Below are positions 6,459 through 11,890 of a DNA stretch of 11,998 nt, in pieces (the first letter of the stretch is position 1; the number at the start of each line of letters is the position of its first letter). The stretch is taken from NCBI GenBank assembly GCA_029243925.1, contig JAQWRC010000021.1, positions 1 through 11,998 on the forward strand. The letters run 5' to 3'. The notes under the pieces were generated by a model. It made no database searches. It was not told where the DNA came from and saw only the letters and a list, made by a program, of their open reading frames with translations. Both the position numbers and the translations under genes were made by a program. This DNA comes from Phycisphaerales bacterium. GTDB taxonomy: Bacteria; Planctomycetota; Phycisphaerae; Phycisphaerales; SM1A02.

Positions 6459-7951
6459 TGGCAGCCAGTTATACCTGGCATCGGACTCGGAAGATTCTTC
6501 GGAGCCTTGCCGGATTCCGTCACTCTCGTGTAGTCGAAGAGCCCCGCCTCATCGAAGAGGACCCGATCCTCGTAGTCGTCGAACCACACCGCATCCGGAT
6601 TGCGTCCGACGATGCAGACCTTTCCTCGATCCGGTGCATCAAGTGCATTCCGCAGAAGCTTGAAGATCACCACACCATTCTCGCTACCGGGCAGCCCCGG
6701 GATCGGCTCGTTGGTAATGGCGTTGACCTCGGTCTTCCCCTTGTAGTGCGTGATCGAGAGGCGAGCATGATTCTCGATGCCCGACAAGCCCTTCTGCGAT
6801 TCATTGAGCTTCGTCCACGCCTCCTCGATCGGCACATTGAACGCCTTGTAGGCGACGATGTCACGACCACAGAAGAAGTAATGGTTCTCACCACCGGCAC
6901 GCTTGAACTCACGCTGAAGGAGTCGAAGGGCATCGACATCGTCGTTGATGTCCTTGATGATCGGCGTCTGATTCTGGACACTGACCCAGCCCCGCTTCAC
7001 CAGTTCACGCATGGCGTGACCGGTATCGGGAATCCACTGGTAGAAGCCCTGCGAATCCTGGACGTAGTTTTCATCGTCATCCTTGTCGAGAATCTCGTCC
7101 GGATGCTCGAAGTGGAGCATGAAGTGGACGGCGACCTCCGGATAGGTCTCGTGGAAACGATCGAGCATCGCGAAGAAATTGTCGTCGAAACGCTGTGGAT
7201 AGAACGCCATCTCCTTGGTGCCGATGCGGATCGACTCAACATCGGATTCCGCCAATGCCGACAGCCAGGCTGCGATCTTGGAGTTGTTGAGCACCATCGG
7301 ATCACCGCCGGAGAGCAGGATCTCCCGGAGCTTCTCGCGACCAGTCTCCGGATGACGTCCACCATTGGCCTTGACCAGTTCGTTGTGGGCCCTGACATAG
7401 GCCGTGATCTCTGGAATCTTGGCCAACCCCTTCTTGGCGACCGTACCGTCGTGCCGCTCGATGTCCTTGCGGGCGATCAGCTCCTCGCGGTAGCAGAAAC
7501 GACAATGGGCCGAGCAGGTGGAAACCACGTACATGAGCCCCATCTCGTACTTGTGCAGAAGACCCTCGACTGGCGCGTAGTCCATCTGATTGCCTGGATC
7601 CTCCGATCCAGCCATGTCGTTGGTCTCGTCGGGACTGGCCTTGACGATCCGCTGGATGGGCTTGCTTTTTCGTGCCAGCTCGAAGTAGTGCCGTGTGATC
7701 TTGACGGGCATTCGGCCCTCGACGTCACGCTCGGTGCCCTTGAGCACCTGAAGCTTGACGACCTCGTCCTCGGTGTAGAAGGACATCATGTCCTCCGGCG
7801 CCTTCTCGTTGAAGAAGGGCGTCAGACCATTGATGATTTCACGCTGATGACGCGTGTCCTCGACAGTGTCGAGAAAGGCCTGCTCGCGATCGGTAGGAAC
7901 ATAGACAGGTTTCTTGGCAACCTGCTCCTTAGCCACCTCTTTGTCAGCCAC
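6455..7951 (-). CDS. KamA-family radical SAM/PLP 2,3-aminomutase (substrate uncertain)
   Basis: About 498 residues from the chosen start. The radical-SAM cluster motif CSAHCRFC gives C146, C150 and C153, followed by LLSGGDP (212-218), both hallmark KamA features. These enzymes use SAM, a 4Fe-4S cluster and PLP to move an alpha-amino group to the beta carbon. The region that in clostridial lysine 2,3-aminomutase holds Asp293, Asp330 and PLP Lys337 (DAPGGGGK) is different here: it reads CGRDIVAYK (361-369) and SITHYKGK (about 399-406), so the lysine-recognition aspartates are not evident. Glutamate or another amino acid is possible. The protein is longer than KamA (~416). The GTG at 7949-7951 has GGAG six bases upstream; a TTG at 7969 is an alternative start with no clear RBS. 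It is first in a four-gene operon. Confidence 0.88.
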   Translation of the reverse strand: MADKEVAKEQVAKKPVYVPTDREQAFLDTVEDTRHQREIINGLTPFFNEKAPEDMMSFYTEDEVVKLQVLKGTERDVEGRMPVKITRHYFELARKSKPIQRIVKASPDETNDMAGSEDPGNQMDYAPVEGLLHKYEMGLMYVVSTCSAHCRFCYREELIARKDIERHDGTVAKKGLAKIPEITAYVRAHNELVKANGGRHPETGREKLREILLSGGDPMVLNNSKIAAWLSALAESDVESIRIGTKEMAFYPQRFDDNFFAMLDRFHETYPEVAVHFMLHFEHPDEILDKDDDENYVQDSQGFYQWIPDTGHAMRELVKRGWVSVQNQTPIIKDINDDVDALRLLQREFKRAGGENHYFFCGRDIVAYKAFNVPIEEAWTKLNESQKGLSGIENHARLSITHYKGKTEVNAITNEPIPGLPGSENGVVIFKLLRNALDAPDRGKVCIVGRNPDAVWFDDYEDRVLFDEAGLFDYTRVTESGKAPKNLPSPMPGITGCQ

Positions 7952-8184
7952 AGCATGCTCCGTCTGCAAGTCTTGAAGGGATAGGACTCAAACGCTCTCA
8001 CAATGACAAATAGTACACTGTCAAAGTTCGATTAGAGAGGTAATCTGTTCAATATTGGGCCCTCAATGGCCAATATAGCTATAGCGGTTTTTGCACCCGA
8101 GCCAAGCCCCAGCTGGGCAAGGGCTGCCCACAAGCGATACCACGGTATTACCAGAGCTGCCGTCGAGCCCACCGTATGCACCCT
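7952..8184. other. leader region between aminomutase operon and tRNA-Gly
   Basis: Noncoding. Besides the dyad at 8004-8023 it has three more inverted repeats: ATATTGG/CCAATAT (8052-8058 and 8070-8076), the palindrome CCCAGCTGGG (8108-8117, extendable by one G-C pair) and ATACC/GGTAT (8137-8148). A plus-strand ORF that starts here and runs through the tRNA gene is rejected. Confidence 0.55.
8004..8023 (-). promoter_or_regulatory. dyad and -35-like box upstream of the aminomutase operon
   Basis: TGACA-N10-TGTCA is a perfect 5-bp dyad about 50 bases upstream of the mutase start. On the minus strand a consensus TTGACA (8024-8019) overlaps its edge. A matching -10 at 17 bases is poor, so this is only a candidate promoter with an operator-like repeat. 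Confidence 0.3.
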
Positions 8185-8256
8185 GCGGGTGTCGCTCAGT
8201 GGTAGAGCGTCACGTTGCCAACGTGCATGTCGGGCGTTCGAATCGCCTCACCCGCT
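8185..8256 (+). tRNA. tRNA-Gly (anticodon GCC)
   Basis: A complete 72-base cloverleaf: acceptor GCGGGTG/CACCCGC (7 of 7 pairs), D arm GCTC-AGTGGTA-GAGC, anticodon arm CACG/CGTG with loop TTGCCAA (anticodon 8217-8219), variable loop ATGTC and T arm GGGCG/CGCCT with loop TTCGAAT. The discriminator is T73 and no CCA is encoded. The outermost anticodon-stem pair (27-43) is a T-C mismatch, the only blemish. It would read GGC and GGU glycine codons. A strong terminator follows. Its 3' half is the parent or sibling of five further copies in the window. Confidence 0.96.
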
Positions 8257-8269
8257 TTTGATCCGAAAG

Positions 8270-8286
8270 CACGGTCATGCACCGTG
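8270..8286 (+). repeat. 6-bp hairpin between tRNA-Gly and its terminator
   Basis: CACGGT (8270-8275) and ACCGTG (8281-8286) form a stem with a 5-base loop. A related stem, CGGCAC/GTGCCG, follows the tRNA fragment at the right end of the window (11868-11890), and both are followed by similar bases (cgCACAACC), showing that the two 3' flanks are homologous. Confidence 0.5.
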
Positions 8287-8292
8287 TCGCAC

Positions 8293-8314
8293 AACCCCGC
8301 TTTCCGGCGGGGTT
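8293..8314 (+). terminator. intrinsic terminator of tRNA-Gly
   Basis: AACCCCGC (8293-8300) and GCGGGGTT (8307-8314) form a perfect 8-bp GC-rich stem with a TTTCCG loop, followed by a T-rich run (TTGTTGTTCTT with the last stem bases). It lies 37 bases past the tRNA 3' end. Confidence 0.88.
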
Positions 8315-8374
8315 TGTTGTTCTTGGGGGCCTTCCGTTTCGAACTGGCCGACTCGCAGCAGGAAGCACCGGATT

Positions 8375-8416
8375 GCACTGTTTCGTGCACCGAGTGGTAT
8401 CGGTTTTGGTGACACC
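8375..8416 (+). repeat. partial copy of the non-tRNA repeat arm downstream of tRNA-Gly
   Basis: The stretch from GCACTGTTTC to GGTGACACC aligns without gaps to 11722-11763, which leads into the right-end tRNA fragment. Here it lies on the 3' side of the intact tRNA and is not followed by a tRNA fragment. The shared frame reads HCFVHRVVSVLVTP here and HCFTHQLATVLVTP at the right end. Confidence 0.65.
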
Positions 8417-8469
8417 TCACAGGACTCGCATCGTTCGTTCAAGCGATCGGACAAGCCACGGGGCCTCTC

Positions 8470-8670
8470 TCAGACCGCAACTAACCGGCGCATCGAACGA
8501 AGTCGTTTGATGCCCATGAATGCAACAGCAATCGTAACTCCACCGAGCACCATCAATCCAATCGGGATAGTGAAGATTGGGGTCGCCACCGTTCCGCACT
8601 CCATGCAGAGTGTGGCTGAATCAATGGACAACTGGTTGGCCGAACTACAAAGTGGGCAGCATGAGGACAT
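8470..8670 (-). CDS. Small zinc-ribbon, single-pass membrane protein
   Basis: A 66-residue hypothetical protein from ATG 8668-8670, preceded by AGGAG with an 8-base spacer, which makes this start better than the in-frame GTG at 8709. It has an N-terminal zinc-ribbon-like knuckle pair (C5-x2-C8 and C22-x2-C25), then a hydrophobic segment (about 31-54: TPIFTIPIGLMVLGGVTIAV plus neighbours) and a basic tail (KRLRSMRR). By the positive-inside rule the tail is likely cytoplasmic, which would put the ribbon outside unless topology is reversed. No specific function can be assigned. It is divergent from the Fur-family gene to its right and lies in the same block between tRNA fragments. Confidence 0.65.
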   Translation of the reverse strand: MSSCCPLCSSANQLSIDSATLCMECGTVATPIFTIPIGLMVLGGVTIAVAFMGIKRLRSMRRLVAV

Positions 8671-8981
8671 TAAAGGGACTCCTGCAAGAAGGTGTGAGGA
8701 AAGAAACACTTCATATAACTACGCGTTTAGAAGTGCCAGATCAACCCAACTGTAAACCTGCTGCTGAACTCACCAAGATTCCAAGCCGGGTAAGAGACTG
8801 GCACTCGCAGAGACAAACAACATGCATGTAAACAACTTGAAGATCCATTCTGATGAGCAATAGCCATGGTGGGACAAGATAGCCTTATTGGCAATGCAAT
8901 GCCAGTAGCATGCGGCCACTATTTGCCATTAAGTTCATATGGCACTGGACGAAACTCGGCATTGAGAGTTACGGTAAAAGT
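8671..8981. other. intergenic region between Zn-ribbon gene and Fur-family gene
   Basis: A divergent upstream region for both neighbours, so it should contain two promoters. I do not see a convincing -35/-10 pair or a Fur-box-like dyad; a short CATGCATG palindrome lies near 8821-8828. The in-frame extension of the Fur gene back to 8910 lacks family similarity and is treated as noncoding. Confidence 0.45.
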
Positions 8982-9365
8982 ATGCCCATCCAACGCCAGA
9001 CCAGACAGACGCAGGCCATTCATGACACCTTCGAACAAGCTGGCCGGCCACTGTCAATCGACGAGCTACACCATTTGGCAAGCAAGGAGCTTGAATCACT
9101 GGGCCTCCGCACGGTGTATCGCGCCGTTCGCAGGCTCCAAGAAGATGGCGTCATTGTCAGTGTTTCAGTCCCCGGAAAGAGCGATCGATACGAGCTCGCA
9201 AGCATTGCTGCCAAGCACCACCACCACTTCCACTGCAAAGCCTGCGACCGGTTCTTCGACATTCATGGATGCCCCGGAGGTTTGAACAAACTCATCCCGA
9301 AGGGATTCAAACTAGAGAACCACGAGCTTACCCTGTCTGGACTATGTGCTTCCTGTGCCTCATGA
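8982..9365 (+). CDS. Fur-family metalloregulator (short form)
   Basis: A 127-residue DNA-binding repressor of the Fur superfamily. The winged helix is at about 8-62, with the recognition-helix pattern LGLRTVYRAVRRLQEDG (40-56). The metal-binding and dimerisation part has HHHHFHCKACDRFFDI (79-94) and C-terminal C122-x2-C125; C85-x2-C88 with C122-x2-C125 would form the structural Zn(Cys)4 site. The start is ATG 8982 because the family begins a few residues before the first helix; an in-frame ATG at 8910 adds 24 unrelated residues. The RBS is weak. It is shorter than typical Fur (~140-150). No iron, zinc or peroxide gene is next to it, so the metal (Fe, Zn, or H2O2 sensing) is open. It sits alone in a block bounded by the intact tRNA-Gly and a tRNA fragment. 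Confidence 0.88.
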   Translation: MPIQRQTRQTQAIHDTFEQAGRPLSIDELHHLASKELESLGLRTVYRAVRRLQEDGVIVSVSVPGKSDRYELASIAAKHHHHFHCKACDRFFDIHGCPGGLNKLIPKGFKLENHELTLSGLCASCAS

Positions 9366-9463
9366 AGTCACAAGACTCAAGCAACCATCTAACACTCACA
9401 AATTTGCATGAGCAAGCTGATCGAGCACCTATCACTGCACGCTAGTGGTAACGCTTGACGCTG

Positions 9464-9510
9464 ACTATGTGCCAGCAAGAATCTCGGTCCTTCGCATTGC
9501 TTCGCCCGCT
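9464..9510 (+). repeat. degenerate tRNA-Gly 3'-half fragment, copy 4
   Basis: It aligns without gaps to the tRNA-Gly 3' half at 31 of 46 positions, keeping GTGCCA around the anticodon, TTCG of the T loop and the CCCGCT acceptor end. It is closer (37 of 46) to the copy at 10534-10580, sharing AGAATCT(C/T)GGTCCTTCG and ATTGCTT. The two therefore form a subfamily whose T stem no longer pairs. Confidence 0.6.
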
Positions 9511-9519
9511 TCAAAGCGG

Positions 9520-9534
9520 TCCCATGAGATGGGA
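9520..9534 (+). repeat. hairpin after tRNA fragment copy 4
   Basis: TCCCAT-GAG-ATGGGA is a perfect 6-bp stem with a 3-base loop, 10 bases past the fragment. It sits where the other copies have terminators. No strong T-tract follows (AATTGG), so termination is doubtful. Confidence 0.4.
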
Positions 9535-9665
9535 ATTGGAACAAGATCAGGCTATCAAAGTCTTCGACATCTCTCATCGAAGTAGCGACTGGCTCGGGAG
9601 CGACAAGAGCGACGCACTGCTACCATCACTCTGTTGACTTTCCACAAGCACCCGATGAGGAATGT

Positions 9666-10334
9666 ATGACTAATCGCCAGCTGATGAAACTGGACCGCTC
9701 TAAAACCATCCTCGTGTCTCATCCTCGCAGCGGCTTGAACTGGCTTCGCTATTGCATCGAGTACTTCTCAGGTCGGCCCACACCTGGTCGTACCAAGTTG
9801 AAAAAGGGTGGAGACCCGGCGATCTACCGGACCCACGACGTACGCAAAGCGAATACACCTGATAGTTGTAACTGCATCTTCTATGAGGAAAGCCGGTTCA
9901 ACAGGGTCATCCGTGAGGTACTGTGGAGGTGCGGCTACCGCTTCACGCCGATCTTTCCCCGGATGGTGTTAGTCGTTCGGGACTACCACGATAACGCGGC
10001 CAGAGAAAGCACCTGGAGACTGAGTCGGTACGCGGTGAACATCCGTGCGTATGACGCCTTCGAGGGAGAGAAGATGATCCTCTACTACGAAGATTTCAAG
10101 GATGACTTCTCACAAGTTGAGCGACTACTGGACTTCCTTGACATAAACCATGACGCACCCTTCGATATTGATGAACACCGAGCAAAATCACTGGAGTGGT
10201 ACGACACCAAAGGCATCGGACTGAGCGTGAAACCGACCGCCCTCAATGATCGGCAGCGTGCTGCGTTGCAGGCGAACCTGCGCTACCGCATCGGCCCCTG
10301 CATGGACACACTACTGGGCCGGTATGCAGACTAA
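9666..10334 (+). CDS. PAPS-dependent sulfotransferase (Sulfotransfer_1-like)
   Basis: A 222-residue cytoplasmic-type sulfotransferase, shorter than the usual 250-300. The 5'-phosphosulfate-binding loop is VSHPRSGLNWLR (17-28). YRTHD (54-58) corresponds to the K/R-T-H motif that carries the catalytic His, here H57. The 3'-phosphate-binding motif appears as LVVRDYHDNAARES (102-115); R105 is present, but the serine expected 8 residues later is replaced by R113, with S115 nearby. It should transfer sulfate from PAPS to a hydroxyl, probably of a glycan or small metabolite; the acceptor is unknown. ATG 9666 is preceded by GAGG with a 5-base spacer. It is the only gene between tRNA fragments ending at 9510 and 10580. 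Confidence 0.82.
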   Translation: MTNRQLMKLDRSKTILVSHPRSGLNWLRYCIEYFSGRPTPGRTKLKKGGDPAIYRTHDVRKANTPDSCNCIFYEESRFNRVIREVLWRCGYRFTPIFPRMVLVVRDYHDNAARESTWRLSRYAVNIRAYDAFEGEKMILYYEDFKDDFSQVERLLDFLDINHDAPFDIDEHRAKSLEWYDTKGIGLSVKPTALNDRQRAALQANLRYRIGPCMDTLLGRYAD

Positions 10335-10533
10335 GTGTGTCCGAGACTGAGTTGCGACTGCAATTCCATCTCAAGTAAGCGACTCCCCTGCCCTCTCTCG
10401 CCCCCTCCCATCTACTCGTCATCTCGTTGTAGGTCTTTCTACATTTCGCGATACGCTATAAAAATAGTGACTGGTAAAATCTGGCTAGAAATACCTTGTA
10501 AAAAGTCTTTACTCGCAAGTACGTCATGCAGAA

Positions 10534-10580
10534 TCACGTTACCAGCGAGAATCTTGGTCCTTCGAATTGCTTTGCCCGCT
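10534..10580 (+). repeat. degenerate tRNA-Gly 3'-half fragment, copy 5
   Basis: It matches the tRNA-Gly 3' half at 34 of 46 positions. The anticodon has changed to ACC (CACGTTACCA), the TTCGAAT T loop is intact and the acceptor end GCCCGCT is retained, but the T stem no longer pairs. It shares diagnostic changes with the copy at 9464-9510. Confidence 0.65.
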
Positions 10581-10592
10581 TTACAAGCACAG

Positions 10593-10624
10593 GAACTCTC
10601 GCCGCAGTATCGTGGAGAGAGTTC
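10593..10624 (+). terminator. hairpin after tRNA fragment copy 5, possible terminator
   Basis: GAACTCTC (10593-10600) and GAGAGTTC (10617-10624) pair perfectly over 8 bp with a 16-base loop, followed by TTCAAT. It lies 12 bases past the tRNA fragment, the same position as the terminators of other copies. The large loop and poor T-tract make function uncertain. Confidence 0.4.
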
Positions 10625-10719
10625 TTCAATCCCCATGGCAACGCTGAAGATCCGCCCCTCATTCCACCAATCAACCTACCGATCAGCTTTCTGCAGAACA
10701 TTCACGGAGTATCTTCGGC

Positions 10720-11592
10720 ATGACCATCGCAACCAAGAAGCCACTGCGACGTCGCATACGGGCATGGCGACACGCACGACGCAACCGCAAGCGTATTGAT
10801 ATCGCACTGGAGTCCGGCAACAAGCTGATTCTCGTTCATCAAATGGGCAAGGTCGGCTCAAGCAGCATTATGGGCATATTGCAATCGCTCGACAACATTA
10901 CCCCCTTTCATATTCATTGGTGCAACGCTCGCAACCTTTCATATAAAGCCCGCATCGTCCACGAGAATCAGCGGGTATCCAATCGCTATGGCGATCGCAA
11001 TCAATTCGGCCTGATGCTGAATGACAGAATCATCCAGCCCCTCAAATCAAACACCCTGATCACGATGTTCCGGGATCCGGTTGCCCGCAACATATCCTCT
11101 TACTTTCAACATCTAGATGAAATCTGGGGGGTGCGACGTGCGCATGACAGAATTCCCATCCATGAATTAACCCGTGGGTTCCAAGAGAGCTTCGAACACG
11201 ATGAACCAATCGATTGGTTCGATACTGAAATTCTGGATATCTACGGCGTGGACTTGTTCAGTCACGAATTCGACCGTGCCCGGCGGTGGTCGATTATCAA
11301 GGACAATGGCTGGTCGGTCCTGGCAATTCGTTCCGACCTTCCGGATTCCGGTCAGCAGGAGGCCGTTTCCAAGTTAATTGAAAGGCCGGTACCGGCAGTC
11401 AAACGCCAGAATGTGGGCGAAGACAAGGCCTACGCTGACATATATCGAGCCTTTCAATCACAAATTCAATTGCCAGACGACCACCTGGATCGGTTGTATT
11501 CCGCCCCGGCCACTCGTTACTTCTTCTCCGAGGATGAAATTCGCAGGATGCGAGAACGCTGGGAGTCCAATCGCCTGCAGCCAACTGATTGA
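10720..11592 (+). CDS. Sulfotransferase-like protein, putative capsular polysaccharide (NKWYS-type) family
   Basis: A 290-residue protein with a very basic N-terminus (about 6-26), then KLILVHQMGKVGSSS (35-49), which serves as the phosphosulfate-binding loop in sulfotransferase-fold proteins of the 'putative capsular polysaccharide synthesis' (NKWYS) family. MFRDPVARNISSYF (116-129) is the 3'-phosphate-binding motif with the canonical R118...S126 spacing. The WFDTEILDIYGVDLF stretch (166-180) also fits that family. The likely role is sulfation of a surface polysaccharide, with the acceptor unknown. No signal peptide or clear membrane helix is visible. ATG 10720 has GGAG (10706-10709) at a 10-base spacing. 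It shows no obvious sequence relation to the preceding sulfotransferase beyond the fold motifs and is the sole gene between fragments ending at 10580 and 11864. Confidence 0.8.
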   Translation: MTIATKKPLRRRIRAWRHARRNRKRIDIALESGNKLILVHQMGKVGSSSIMGILQSLDNITPFHIHWCNARNLSYKARIVHENQRVSNRYGDRNQFGLMLNDRIIQPLKSNTLITMFRDPVARNISSYFQHLDEIWGVRRAHDRIPIHELTRGFQESFEHDEPIDWFDTEILDIYGVDLFSHEFDRARRWSIIKDNGWSVLAIRSDLPDSGQQEAVSKLIERPVPAVKRQNVGEDKAYADIYRAFQSQIQLPDDHLDRLYSAPATRYFFSEDEIRRMRERWESNRLQPTD

Positions 11593-11754
11593 TGGCCATG
11601 ACGCTTTTTCTCCCGGGAATAGCCAGGCCTTCGGAAACCTCTTGCCGCTGGGCCTGCGATCACAAGCCTATCTGGCAAAACAACGGCGGAGTGACACAGA
11701 CGAGATGATCCGGCGATAGACGCACTGTTTCACGCACCAGTTGGCGACAGTTCT

Positions 11755-11864
11755 GGTGACACCCTTGCCATCAGAGCAAGAAATCGACTCTATTGATGCC
11801 GTCAGGTCAGCGTCCCTGCACGTTGCCAACGTGCATGTCGACGATTCGAATCCGTTCACCCGAT
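11755..11864 (+). repeat. repeat arm plus tRNA-Gly 3'-half fragment, copy 6
   Basis: The first 63 bases match 3446-3508 (about 84% by eye) and the last 47 (11818-11864) match tRNA-Gly positions 27-73, including anticodon GCC and TTCGAAT. It is identical to the intact tRNA from 11819 to 11840, apart from changes in the T stem and acceptor end further on (cacccgAt). Upstream, 11722-11754 extends the similarity to 8375-8407. No tRNA 5' half is present. Confidence 0.85.
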
Positions 11865-11867
11865 TTT

Positions 11868-11890
11868 CGGCACGGCCTTGCACTGTGCCG
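11868..11890 (+). repeat. hairpin after tRNA fragment copy 6
   Basis: CGGCAC (11868-11873) and GTGCCG (11885-11890) form a 6-bp stem. The following CACAACCTCTCTGCG aligns with the first arm of the tRNA-Gly terminator (8291 onward), but the second arm is lost, so this is a decayed terminator region. Confidence 0.45.

Larger units (their letters stand above)
9366..9665. other. intergenic region between Fur-family gene and sulfotransferase
   Basis: Noncoding. It contains CACTGCACGCTAGTGGTAACG (around 9434-9454), which resembles the start of the repeat arm near 3431-3441, then the degraded tRNA-Gly fragment (9464-9510) and its hairpin (9520-9534). No further gene is visible up to the sulfotransferase RBS. 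Confidence 0.55.
10335..10719. other. intergenic region between the two sulfotransferase genes
   Basis: Noncoding. A pyrimidine-rich stretch (about 10380-10440) is followed by an unusually AT-rich one (about 10450-10515), then the tRNA-Gly fragment (10534-10580) and a hairpin (10593-10624). A CTTG...GCAAG inverted repeat at 10494-10519 recalls the one in the repeat arm at 3446-3508. The next gene's RBS is GGAG at 10706-10709. Confidence 0.5.

Noticed and set aside
6458..7984. Long plus-strand ORF of 508 codons opposite the aminomutase gene
   Set aside because: It mirrors a real gene with strong motifs on the other strand, has no recognisable domain, and its openness follows from the codon bias of the sense gene. 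The same applies to long ORFs opposite the aminotransferase (3955-4872) and CoA-transferase B (5005-5757).
8066..8755. 229-codon plus-strand ORF
   Set aside because: It runs through the complete tRNA-Gly and its terminator and overlaps the Zn-ribbon gene. It has no RBS or domain.
8910..8981. N-terminal extension of the Fur-family gene from ATG 8910
   Set aside because: The extra 24 residues (hydrophobic, Trp-rich) are not a family feature. The next ATG at 8982 places the DNA-binding domain at the usual distance from the start.
9464..10580. Copies 4 and 5 as functional tRNA genes or intact fragments of another tRNA
   Set aside because: The T stem (GGTCC against TGCTT) does not pair and no 5' half precedes either copy. 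Similarity to tRNA-Gly over 46 ungapped positions is the better reading.
337..11864. Classical integron with attC sites
   Set aside because: No intI gene and no paired R/L core sites of the GTTRRRY type flank the cassettes. The repeats are tRNA 3' halves, so only the outcome is integron-like.
337..11864. CRISPR array
   Set aside because: Repeat copies are 1-5 kb apart, diverged, and have genes rather than short spacers between them.
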